Below, in pieces: positions 54,108 through 64,000 of a stretch of 64,000 nt of DNA (positions within the stretch are counted from its first letter, which is position 1; each line of letters starts with the position of its first letter). Under the pieces are notes generated by a model. The model was not told where the DNA came from and did not search any database. It saw nothing but the letters and a program-made list of their open reading frames with translations. The stretch comes from Neoceratodus forsteri (lineage: Eukaryota > Chordata > Ceratodontiformes > Ceratodontidae): NCBI GenBank assembly GCA_016271365.2, contig CM057453.1, positions 1,088,653,001 to 1,088,717,000 of the forward strand. The letters are read 5' to 3'. The position numbers were made by a program, and so were the translations under genes.

Positions 54108-54123
54108 ATTTATTTATTTATTT
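54108..54123. repeat. (TTTA)n tract
   Basis: Short tttatttatttattt run next to the central hairpin. Confidence 0.9.
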
Positions 54124-54282
54124 GTCCCACAGAAGCAGCACATTTAAAGTTATGTAAGTACACAATGCATATTGTGAAACAAGATAACTACATAGTAGTG
54201 CAGTTACAGTGTAGTTATACAGAATTTACAGTGTAGTTAGTAACACTTAAATTATCCTTCAGAAATCATTCCCTCATGACCT

Positions 54283-54400
54283 TACTGCAGTATAGCACAG
54301 TGGTTAAAACACTGACCTGCAAACCTGGAGAACTGGATTTGTATCCCAGATCCACCACTTGTATACTGTGTGAGCCCCCCAAAAAAGAACTAAAAATAAA
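54283..54400 (+). mobile_element. tRNA-derived SINE head, right arm
   Basis: cagtatagcacagtggttaa, cactgacctgcaaacctgg, then a worn B box (ggatttgtatccc) and ccaccacttgtatactgtgt. Inverted partner of 53165-53290. Confidence 0.62.
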
Positions 54401-54464
54401 CATGCAATCTAATGTTGTAAATTGCTATACAATAAAAAAAATCATTAATTTACACAATTACCTA

Positions 54465-55270
54465 TTGGCTTTTAACAGTGTTGTAGTTACTAAGGATCAT
54501 GCTACTTCTGTGACATTATGTCCACAGTTAATGGCTAACTAACATGTACTTACAAAGTAAGTACACAGAAACTGACACTTAAAGTGCAAGAAGAAGGGTG
54601 TAACAGTGCTGTAGTTATTAAGGAATGTGCTGGTTCTGTGGCATTGTTTCCACAATTAATGCCTAACTAACATGTACTTACAAAGTAAGTAAACAGAAAC
54701 TGACACATAAAATAAAGCAAAAGAAGAAGGGTGTAACAGTGCTGTAGTTACTATGTAATGTGTTGCTTCTATGGCATTGTTTCCACAGTTAATGACTAAC
54801 ATGTATTTGCAAAGTAAGTACACAGAAACTGACACTTAAAATAAAGCAAAATAAGAAGGGTGTAACAGTGCTGTAGTTACTGAGCAATGCACTGCTTCTG
54901 TTGCTTTGCTTCCTCAGTTAATGAATAACTAACATGTATTTGTAAAGTATGTACACAGAAACGGACACTTAAAATAAAGTGTAAGAAAAAGGGTGTAACA
55001 GTACTGTAGTTACTAAGGAATGTGCTGCTTCTGTTGCTTTGCTTCCATAGTTAATGATTAACTAACATGTATTTGCAAAGTAAGTACACAGAAACTGACA
55101 CTTAAAATAAAGCGTAAGAAGAAGGGTGTAACAGTGCTATAGTTACTAAGGAATGTGTTGCTTCTGTAGCACTGCTTCAATAGTTAATTCTTAACTAATA
55201 TGTATTTGTAAAGTAAGTATGCAGAAACTGGCACTTAAAATAAAGCTTAAGAAGAAATGTGTAACTATTA
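54465..55270 (+). repeat. 129-133-bp tandem array, right arm (about six copies)
   Basis: The landmark gggtgtaacag starts at 54596, 54729, 54858, 54991 and 55124, with a worn sixth near 55255. Spacings are 133, 129, 133 and 133 bp. Each unit has taacatgta.ttg..aagtaagta and cagaaactgacacttaaa. Confidence 0.9.
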
Positions 55271-55429
55271 TACACTTACATGCAATGTCAATGCTGTAGT
55301 TCTGATGTGTTTTCCTTTAGAAAGTATTCCCTCATGCACTTAGTGCTTAATAAACAAGCAATCTAATATTGTTAATTGCTATATAACTAAATTGTTTATT
55401 TATACAATAAAATAATTTACATAATTACT

Positions 55430-55960
55430 TATTGGCTTGTAATGGTGCAGTAGTTACTAGGAAATGTGCTGCTTCTGTGGCATTGACCTACACCTCTTTT
55501 GCACCCACACCCCTGTCCTGCTACTGCCCATGTGGGTGGTTGGGGGTGGGGCATGGCTGCATGCCATGCTTTATCAATGATCTGCTGTGTGGAGTGGTGG
55601 TCAGTGACACTGAATGCACAGGCAGGGACCCTTCCTTAGCCATTACATGCCTGTCCCACTGGTTGAATGGTGTGGCTACCATAGCACCATCTTTCACATC
55701 AAGTTACCCCAGCCCTCTGACTATACCATGAGGGCTGGGGGCAAGGTGGTAAAATAGGCAGACCAGTAGGGCCCCTTACTGGAAAACAGCAGTAATGGGA
55801 AGAACACCCATAACCCACAATTCCCCACTCTACACACAGTGCAGGATGCAGTCTGCTCTGGTCAGTCCATCTGATTGGATGGCTGGTATTGATCACCAGG
55901 CCTTGGAATGCACATTTGACACATTCTCTGCTGTCCATGTGAATAGGGTCCAATATTAGA
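55430..55960. repeat. GC-rich module of the palindrome, right copy
   Basis: Inverted copy of 52140-52620; includes ccagccctctgactatacca and gatctgctgtgtggagtgg. Confidence 0.7.
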
Positions 55961-56938
55961 TTGCATGTTTAGTAAGCAGTAAGTTCATGAATGACTTATT
56001 TCTGAATGAGAACTTACATCACAGCTACAGTTTTGACATTTGGTAAATCTAAGTGTGTGCAACTGCAAATGTATGTTACCTAGGCATTAACTGTGAAAAC
56101 AGCACCATTATTTCTTTGTCACAATATTGTTATAGTGCCAATTAGTAATTATGCAAATTAAATATTTTTGTGTACAGTTACATATCAGTTCACAATATAA
56201 AATTGCATGTTCACTAACCTGTAAGTTCATGAAAAACTGGAATACAGACATGGATCATTGTCTAAAAAGTTACCAGTCAGTGCATTTAACTGCAGTAGAT
56301 TGAAGTTGCATTGTATTCATATTTTAATCACCATTCTTATTACATTTTAACATTTTTATGTATGATTACCTATTAAATAAATGATACATAGACAATTGAA
56401 ACCGTGCACAAGACCTGCATTTATATGCAGTTACACTTGTAAGAACAGATGTAATAATGCCAAAATTAGTAACATAGTAGTTACACAATATATTTGCTGT
56501 TACAATTTGCAATAGCTATTACATGTGTAGTTGTCCTTATAAGAACAAATAACATAATGCCATAAGAGATAGAGTGGTAGTTGCACAATAGATTTTCTGT
56601 TACACTTTGCAACAGCTATTACATGTGTAGTTATGCCTGTCAGAATAAACTGATTTGTGCCGAAAGGAAGACAGTAGTAGTTGCACATGTATGCAAGTTG
56701 TGTAACTACACAACACACACATGTGAAACTAGTTAACAATTACATAGTAGTTACACATGACTACACAGTAGTTATAGGGCAGTTACTGTGTAGTTACTTC
56801 ATGCAAATTGTGTGTAACTACACAACATGCATATGTGACTAGTTAACAACTACATAGTAGTTACATGCAACTACACAGTAGTTACAGAACAGTTACAGCA
56901 TAGTTATACAGTAGCTACAGTGTAGTTAAGGACACTTA

Positions 56939-57404
56939 GAACAAAGTGCTACTAACATTCTTGATGGGAAGCTTCAAAATTACTATAGGCAATCACTTAC
57001 ACTTATTTATATATAGTGCTCACCACTTAAAATGGACATACATAATCCAATCAGTTTTAAAAGGCAATTCTTGAGCCATCTGAAGTGTACAACTGAAATA
57101 AAACCAGGCATTTTTTCACTGCATAGGGTACGGTATGCTGACCTTCAAAGCCGACATTTTAATTGGGCTTTACAAGGTGAAAGAATGCCTATCAGTTATG
57201 TGTTACTGTAATATGGATGCTTCAGATAAGACTGAACTTGTTGTTGGAAAATCTGCTCAGTCCACGTGCATGTGTGTGTACACCATCTGCCCATTGTGTA
57301 CAGGAGTATCCACGCCATATGGATAACTGGGAAGATATGTAACACGTAGGTTGGTAGCTGGGATCTCAAGTTCTGGTCGAAAGATAGCACTCTTGATGAC
57401 TTTA
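56939..57404. other. Unassigned stretch
   Basis: No gene or repeat recognised. Confidence 0.35.
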
Positions 57405-57545
57405 GTGGAAGGGTTGTCACTCTGAATGAGGTAAAAAACAGACCATAACCCATACCATAAACTCTGTCACTAGCTTCACCATTTTTATAATTGATGAGTG
57501 CTTCGCACCTCTTCCAAAGCCTTTGTAATGTCATAGAAGACTTAC
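57405..57545 (+). repeat. Dispersed repeat B, copy 1
   Basis: Shares gaggtaaaaa.c, then a 'cata..ataa' block, then tgatgagt and cctttgtaatgtcatagaa with 63000-63135. Family unknown. Confidence 0.45.
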
Positions 57546-58819
57546 ATAGAGCAGTAGAATGCCAAACTTAAAATGCAGAAAGATTATGTTCATTTCCTAA
57601 TAATGTCCTTAACAGCCATACTTTACACCTCCCAGATTGACATTTTTTTACAAGCAAAGGTCTGTATACCATCAGAATCCCCTTATAACCTGGACATCCA
57701 GCCAAAACAGTAAATTATTTGATAGAATCTGTTTTAAGAGTATGTGGCCACTCAGAATGATTCAGAAACTGGACTACCTCTGAGGGAAACTGAATGACAA
57801 GGTAAGGGACATGAAAACCAGATTATCCAGTCCCAAACTGGACAGGTGAATCAGCACCAATGTGGTCACAGAAACAGTGGCTTACCAGCTCACTGGATCC
57901 ATCCTGTCCGCTGGGGTTCAGATAATCAGCATTCTATTCAGCTGCACAATTGCATTCACCTTTCAGCTTCTTTTCAGGCTGCAAGTTTTCTCCAGAAAAG
58001 GTTTTCCTCTGCTGCTTCTTCAGCATTACACTGTAACTGGAACAGATGATGCAGAGGCCATCGGGAGGCCCTCTATAAGGGTAGAACTCCAACAGGTCTC
58101 CACTGTCCCCAATCCTGGACACCGATTGGGACCCAAGCTTCCAGAGACAAACAAAAGTGAGCCAGCTCCATCCATAGCCAGGAGTCTAGCCACTATTCTT
58201 TGAACCACAGGCCCTCTCTGGCTGGTCCCAGCCAGATATGTTCACCTGGAGGTGCTCTGAACCAGTAGGGTTTTCACTGCATATTGTACACAAACTGTCA
58301 CTTGGAAATCAGGAACTCACTTTGGCAGGCTGGAATCTATTTTATGTACCCCTAGTAGGCAAGAAAAAAGCATTCAGGAAGCCTCCCAGCCAATGGGCAA
58401 CTGCTGTTCAGTGGCACAGAGTCATCTTGTCAACAAGCAGAAACACGCAGAGCAAAACAGGAAACACCATATTAACTTCAAAGATATTCTTAGGCACTTC
58501 CAGGATGCTGGGCTAATTAGCCCTGTAAGTGCAAGTAACCAGAAAGTACAATCCTGTAAACACTGTGCTAATGTTAACCCTGATAGTGCGACTACCCTTA
58601 ACACATACATTTTTAAAACATGTTAAGGGTTGTTTGTAACCCCTATCATAGATAAGCGATTTACACATGCAGGTACTTAAGCTCCTTCTGCAAAACCCAC
58701 CTAACCCCCAGAATAAGTGAGTGTAGCTACTTTACATAACATGGAACCAAACATTGAATGGCTACCACTGATATTTGCAAAAGAGCTGATGACAAGAATG
58801 TCCCTTAAAAGCGATGCAC
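57546..58819. other. Unassigned stretch, possibly the 5' part of the next LINE
   Basis: Short open frames (58238-58516 and 58393-58626, plus strand) have no recognised domain. Position just upstream of a plus-strand LINE linker suggests decayed ORF1 or endonuclease sequence, but no motif confirms this. Confidence 0.3.
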
Positions 58820-60300
58820 ACTGTACTTATTGTGATGGCTGAGATGCTGAATGAATACATTGCTTTGGTGTTCCCCAAAGGCTCCCCAGGAAAGTGAGGG
58901 TCCTCATTAGGAGGACACATGGCATCAGGTGCAGCCATGATGTAGTCTATGGACATAACACTTGCCCTGATGGCCGACTACCTGGTAAATGTTAAACCAG
59001 ATTGCTAGAAGATTTAAAAGTAGGCATTGTGGTTTTCATCTTTAAAAGGGGGTAAGGTTGGACCTCGATAACTACAGGCTGGTCAGCACGACATCAGTGC
59101 TGCGCAATGTCCTGAAGGCCATTATCAAGGACATAATGGAGAACTTGTTCAGGTAACCATTCTTGCACCCTCTCAGCATGGCTTTTAGATGGGCAAATCA
59201 TGCCAAACCAACCATATCATCTTCTTTGGGCATGACCAGGAAGATGTACAGTGGCAGGGTACGTACATAGTCTATCTGAACTTCAGCAAGGCCTTTGGCA
59301 ATATGGCACATGACAAGCTTCTGGGAAACATGCACCAGTTCAGTATGCATGAGACATACAGAAGATGTACCACTATTTAGAAAGCTTTTACACTGGTACG
59401 TCTTTGTCTATAAATTCTGTGAGGCCTAATTCCTACCTACCTGTCTGATTTATTGGTGGAAATACGTACTGACCATAAGTTATGGACCAATGACCCATTT
59501 TTGTTTTCTCTTATTAAAATTCAAACAAAAATAGATACTTTGTCCTTAACGTACTCTGTTCCCTACACTTGGTTGCAGATATAAAATGATGCAAAATTCA
59601 GAATTTTGTCAACTACTTCATATTTAAACTCTATATTTTGTTGATTATTGTACTGTCATGAGTGTTGTAAATGAAATTGCATTTTAAGGTACACATTTTT
59701 TTATGTACCACTTAAATGTTTTGTAGTGTCATTGGCTGCAGTTTGCTTACCAAATAAATTGAATTGAACTACCATGGGTGCCAAAAGTGAGGGTTGTGGT
59801 AGACAGGCAGTATTCTGGGAGGGGGGGATTAATCAGTGGTGTCTCTTAGGGATTGGTGGGGCGACTGCTGTTTAACAATTTCATCATGTGGAAACTGGGG
59901 CCTCCAGCAGCTGCTTAAATTATCTGATGGCAGTAAGCTGGCCAGGGTGATAGACTCCCTTTAGGATGGGGAAGCAATTTAGTTGGACATTAACAAGCTG
60001 AGTTATTGGTCAGACTGGCCCGGAGAGGAAGATTCAAATGAGGGTGACTGGAAGCAGAAGGAGAATCATGGTGGCACTGGTGACTTTTGTTGATATTTGG
60101 GAAGTATTAGGCCCACAAGAGAGATACAGAGACAGACCTGGACTCCTGAAGTACTAGAAGCTGCAGCAGTTGGCCAAGAGCATTGGCCTGAAGGCCAACT
60201 TGAAGGCTGACAGGTTGCTGAAGGTACTAAAAGTGCATTAAGCAAGGAAATATTGCCTGGGCCCTTACATAGAATTGTGGAGAGATACAGATAGAGTTGC
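58820..60300 (+). mobile_element. Old CR1-like LINE, interrupted at about 59390-59765
   Basis: Decayed plus-strand RT: MAEMLNEYIALVF-type linker at 58837, NYRLVSTTSVLRNVLKAIIKDIMENLF (59068-59155, RT entry block), a motif A remnant YLNFSKAFGNMAHDKLLGNM (59268-59330), then after an insert GVSxGLVGRLLFNNFI (59838-59885, motif B region). Many stops and shifts. Confidence 0.62.
59390..59765 (+). mobile_element. Short LINE 3' end inserted in the old LINE
   Basis: The stretch separates RT motif A from motif B of its host and ends ccaaataaattgaattgaac, an L2/CR1-like tandem tail. No coding part remains. Confidence 0.45.
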
Positions 60301-60600
60301 AATTACAGCTATCTTCTAATGACAGAAGATGACTGGACTATAAATAGATTAGCAAACTTCTTTTTAATTCTTGGTAATGTAAGAAAAAGAATAATTTCGA
60401 AATTATCATCTGACTGACATTGTAACAGGTAAGGGTTTTGAGGGGTCCATTCTGTATAGCTGAACTGAGTTCACATGTATTTGAAATGTATTTGAACTGT
60501 GCTAACATGCTCATACATATCCACTTTTAAAATAAATCAAGTGATGTTATGTGATATCTGATTTCTGTTAAGTGCTTATGTGAACATATTTATTGTAACT
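60301..60600. other. Unassigned stretch before the minus-strand L2
   Basis: Nothing recognisable. Confidence 0.35.
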
Positions 60601-60627
60601 CAAATCAAATCAAATCAAATCAAACTT
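60601..60627. repeat. (AATCA)n tail of the L2
   Basis: Five 5-bp units at the 3' end of the minus-strand L2. Confidence 0.9.
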
Positions 60628-60834
60628 TATTTTAATAGCACCTTTCAAAAACAAAAGCACTGCACATTAAATCAATTATAAATTATAACATTAAAACAGG
60701 AAGATAAAATGCATTAGTCATTAGGGAAGGCAAAATTAAATAGATACATTTTAAAATCAGTCTTAAATCTATTAACGGTCGGGCAATCTCTTAGCTGATG
60801 AGGTAGAGAATTCCACAGGGTTGGAGCCGAAAAA

Positions 60835-62083
60835 TCAAAAGCATGAGCACCTGATGTTTTTTGATCGTACCCTGGGAATCTCTAGCAATCCTTCGTTGGT
60901 AGATCGGAGAGGACGGGAGGGGCAGTAGGGTATCAAGAGGTCTTGCAGGTAACCGGGTCCCTGATCATGTAGGGCTTTAAAGGTTAGCAGACCGACCTTA
61001 AAGGTGATCCACCACTGAACAGGCAGCCAGTGCAGTTCGCAGAGCACATGAGTAATATGACTGGACCTATAAGTCTCAGTCAAAAGCCTGGCTGCTGCAT
61101 TCTGCACCAGCTGCGAGTGGCGGATATCAACCCCAGCAAGCCCTAAGTAGAGAAAATTGCAGTAATCAAGGCGGGTAGTGATGAAGGCGGGGACCAATGT
61201 TGGAAGGTCATCCGGAGAAACCAAGTGTTTCACCCAAATGATATTCCACAGATGATAAAAGGAAGATTTGACAACAGCCAACACCTGAGACCATAGTGTC
61301 AGACCATCGTCAAAAATAACGCCAAGGTTACGCACTCGGCCTGAGTTAGCGAGCTGTATGTCATCAATCAAAGCACCTGATGTCTGGCCAGCTCGCATAC
61401 TCACCCCCGGATGACCAGGGTCCACAACCAACCCTTCAGTCTTATCTGGATTCAGTCTCAGCCAACTAGAACTCATCCAGGTTCTGCTCTTGGTAAAGCA
61501 GTTGTTTAGCACAGAGAAAGCAGCATCCTGTCCAGGCAGAAAGGACATATACAGTTGAGTATCATCTGCATAGGAGTGAAAACTCAAACTGTATTGACTG
61601 ATGATATCTCCCAATTGCAGCATATACACTGCAAACAGCATGGGGGCCAAGATGAAGCTCTGTGGCACCCCACAAGACAGGGAGTAAGTACCAGAGGAAT
61701 AAATTCCGATGGTAACTCTCTGAATCCTGTTTGCGAGGAAAAAGTGGAACCATTTGAGGACTACACCAGACAGACCACAAAGCTTTCGCAGGCACTCCAA
61801 CAGCACACCATGGTCTACAGTGTCAAATGCTGCAGAGAGATCAAGAAGGACCAGAATGGTACATGCCTTTCAATTTCTAGCCATCAGGAGGTCATTCAAT
61901 ACCCGGACAAGTGCAGTCTCGGTGCTGTGCTATGCTTCTTCTAAATTCGGACTGGAGAGTATCATAGATATTGTGAGTTGAAAGATGAGCACCCAGTTGC
62001 AACGCAACCACCTTTTCAATAACCTTACCAACAAATGGCAGGTTGGTGATAGGTTGGTAGTTAGCTGGACAGTCTGGGTCCAA
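60835..62083 (-). pseudogene. L2 reverse transcriptase, broken
   Basis: Two frames on the minus strand. 62083-61892 has DPDCPANYQPITNLPFVGKVIEKV (RT entry). 61806-60835 (323 aa) starts just after motif A and has LSCGVPQSFILAPMLFAVYM (motif B region) and YADDTQLYMSFLPGQDA (motif C, both catalytic Asp kept). It continues with LDYCNFLYLGLAG, QNAAARLLT and FKALHDQGPGYLQDLL, the L2-specific C-terminal order. Near 61850-61900 the DLSAAFDTVDH motif A region is in another frame, so at least one frameshift separates the parts. It lacks the endonuclease altogether. Confidence 0.82.
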
Positions 62084-62574
62084 GGAGGGTTTCTTAAGGA
62101 GTGGTCAAGTGACCGCCTCCTTTAGGGGTTCTGGAAAGACTCCTATCTCCAAGGACCTCCAGACAATTTCAGCAAGGATAGGGCCTATAACATCAGCACA
62201 TCTCAATTAAAGGGGTGTCGGGCCCGGATCCAAACTACAACTGGTTGGGCTCATAGTTTGGATGATCAACACAATATCTGTGAATTCTGGCTGGCAGAAA
62301 TCTGACTAGAGAGACCGAGTACACACCACATCCTGCCGATCACCACAACTTCTCGTAGGAGAGGCTATGTTGATGCTAGACCTGATGCTGGCAACCTTAT
62401 CTGCGAATAATCGAGCAAACTCCTCGCATTTCAGCTCAGAAAAAGCTTCTCTGGGCTGAAGACAGATTGGATTGCACAATCTGTCGACAACTTGGTCTAT
62501 TTTATTGTAATGGCCTTTTATTTATGGTCAAACAAAATAAACTTAAGCTTGAGCTTGACTGATTAGACTACTGG

Positions 62575-62770
62575 AGTCTCAGATTCAATGTAGCCAAGTG
62601 CCAGGTGCTATACTTAGGAAGGAGGAACAGTATAGGACCTATACACAGTGTGGGGCACCTCTTACTGCAGTGGAGAAGAAAAAGGAACCAAGAATCATGA
62701 TAGACCACAAGTTGATGTGTAACAGGCAGACTAGCAGGACAGAGCAGGAGCATTTAAAGTGAATGTTTAT
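62575..62770 (+). mobile_element. CR1-like LINE fragment (RT thumb)
   Basis: Plus-strand residues SLRFNVAKCQVLYLGRRNS (62576-62632) match the LINE thumb block seen as FNAKKCKIM at 4960. It may be the continuation of the old LINE at 58820-60300, separated by the L2. Confidence 0.55.
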
Positions 62771-62999
62771 GTTAGAGAAAATGAGTCTGAGACAGACATG
62801 ATTTCAGTCTTCCATATAAACAAGGATATTGACAAGGTCAAATAGGTGGAGATGTTTGATCAGGTGTCACTCGAGCAGAACAAAAGAACACTCCCTGTAT
62901 CTCAGGGGTGGTGAATTTGGTAGCCCATCAAAATGGTGAGGAGTCAAAACAGCGCTGGATTATTGTAAATGCCAATATCAGCAAACTCACTTAGCATCA

Positions 63000-63135
63000 C
63001 CACCTTTGGACGAGGTAAAAACCGAATGCTAAACCACACCCCAAGCTCTGCCTCTGCCTGCCCTCTTTTATGACTGATGAGTATATTGTTCCTCCTCAAA
63101 AGCCATTTGTAATGTCAGAATAGACATTAATAGTG
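63000..63135 (+). repeat. Dispersed repeat B, copy 2
   Basis: Second copy of the 57405-57545 repeat: gaggtaaaaaccgaatgct, gactgatgagta, catttgtaatgtcagaa. Confidence 0.45.
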
Positions 63136-63169
63136 ATAGGGAGTCATTTTTATACTGTTATTTTTTTTT

Positions 63170-63365
63170 ATTTCTGTTTATTTTTTGGCAACCAGATTAA
63201 CTCAAATAGGCCACACAGTCTATTTTACAGGAGTGACCCAGGAGCAAAGGAAGGTTAAGTAACTTGCCCAGGGTCACACAGTATGCAAGTGGAAGCTGTG
63301 GGAATCAAACACAGGTCTGCTGGTTGTGTTAACTTCCTTCACAGCATATTGCTCAAACCTCTGTT
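63170..63365 (-). mobile_element. MIR-like SINE
   Basis: The plus strand reads aggttaagtaacttgcccag, ggtcacacagtatgcaagtg and ggaatcaaacacaggtctg, the reverse complement of the MIR core and tRNA-like B-box part. Confidence 0.72.
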
Positions 63366-64000
63366 AAACACTCTCCCATTTTCCCTTCCATGTCAGTCAT
63401 GTATTCTGATATGCTTTGGCCAATTTTTGATAACTTAATTATTGATGCTTGTGGTACTTTCAATACTGCATTGCGTTTCCTTTACCTCAGCAGCTACTGC
63501 TGTTTCTTTTCACATTTCTAAGACATTCCACAATTTCAGACACACCATCCCATGCAGGGTTTTAAATAATTGATTAGCAGTTTTTTTGGGGGACAATGCT
63601 AACTGTACAGAAAGCATTTATACAGGTTTTCTAGAAGTGTTATGTTTATTAAACACAATGAAGCAAGTGCTCTGCATTTTCACAATGTTTTTGAACTTTT
63701 ATGAGCAAAACGCTAATCAATTTTTAGAGTTAAATAAAACCCTGCCATGCTGTTTATCTAAATGACTTGTAAAAGTATAGCTAATATTATGGAATTTTCA
63801 GGCAATACAAAAAATTAAGCCAGTGACTGTTGAGGACTCAGGAGAGAAGTAATCAATGTAGTGATAAAGGCAATAAAAATTAGATGATTAATTTAACAAA
63901 AATGGGTCTAAAACATACCAGAATATAGGACAAACAAAAAGCAACACATGAGAGCATATAAAGGTGTAAAAGCTGTTTCTTGTCATAGCAATAAAAGACT
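63366..64000. other. Unassigned AT-rich end of window
   Basis: No gene or repeat family recognised. Confidence 0.4.

Larger units (their letters stand above)
51143..56938. mobile_element. 5.8-kb nested palindrome (giant inverted-repeat element)
   Basis: The left end taagggtccttaactacac (51143) and right end gtgtagttaaggacactta (56938) are inverted copies. Inverted homology continues inward in the same order: subterminal gtaactac repeats, tttcggcacaaatca (51398) with tgatttgtgccgaaa (56651), a GC-rich module (52140-52620 with 55430-55960), tandem 132-bp units, tRNA-like SINE heads, and an inner gtaactac block. No transposase gene is visible, so it would be non-autonomous. Flanking bases (TTA at left, TAG at right) do not settle the superfamily. 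Confidence 0.75.
60601..62510 (-). mobile_element. L2-clade LINE, 5' truncated, minus strand
   Basis: The 3' tail is the (CAAAT)n run at 60601-60627, which on the minus strand is the TTTGA-type tandem end typical of L2. Protein homology runs from 60835 to about 62480 and matches the plus-strand copy at 22720-24300. It begins (right edge) at the same 'agattgtgcaatccaatct' region found at 22741. Confidence 0.82.

Noticed and set aside
54465..55270. CRISPR array or satellite with spacers
   Set aside because: Whole 129-133-bp units repeat with no unique spacers, inside a palindromic transposon-like element.

Overview
The window looks like intergenic DNA from a large, repeat-rich, non-mammalian vertebrate genome. 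The main evidence is the mix of transposons: Tx1-like and L2-clade LINEs, CR1-like LINEs whose 3' ends read like '...tctatgtttctatg', MIR/CORE-type SINEs, PIF/Harbinger, hAT and Crypton DNA transposons, and a large LTR element. That mix fits an amphibian (caecilian or salamander), a lungfish or a similar lineage. The species cannot be fixed from the sequence alone. No complete host gene, rRNA, functional tRNA gene or CRISPR array is visible. One short possible host exon (9579-9694) and one CpG-dense promoter-like patch (about 12700-12870) are the only hints of host genes.

Layout. 1-4000: minus-strand Tx1-like LINE (ORF1 with zinc knuckles, ORF2 with endonuclease and start of reverse transcriptase), with a hairpin mini-transposon at its broken end. 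4440-8360: two CR1-like LINEs facing each other; the first is split by an array of tRNA-derived units repeating at exactly 223 bp (5211-5971). 8360-14475: mostly unassigned, with three palindromic elements, a possible exon and a 161-bp tandem duplication. 14476-21574: an LTR element with two 1571-bp LTRs. Its 3.96-kb interior has no visible polymerase or integrase, but has a promoter-like cluster, splice-like signals and an unfamiliar reading frame of about 400 codons with one internal stop. 22010-24610: plus-strand L2. 24610-28900: degenerate minisatellite-like DNA interrupted by a LINE inside a LINE. 29090-30612: CR1-like LINE split by a 510-bp SINE-like insert with 16-bp target duplications. 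32606-32828: hAT mini-transposon with 8-bp duplications. 34143-35967: three palindromic elements. 36930-40000: SINE and CR1-like pieces. 40920-42440: foldback element. 43403-47030: a Crypton recombinase relic abutted by a nearly intact Harbinger transposase. 48190-51010: LINE nested in LINE. 51143-56938: a 5.8-kb nested palindrome. 58820-63365: degenerate CR1-like and L2 LINEs and a MIR-like SINE.

The genes do not form a cellular pathway. They are the mobilisation enzymes of separate selfish elements, and the layout records the order in which these inserted into each other. The most unusual items are the gene-like interior of the LTR element, the 223-bp tRNA-derived array, and the 5.8-kb palindrome with SINE heads and unequal tandem arrays in its arms. 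All comparisons were made by eye; divergence and family names need alignment to confirm.
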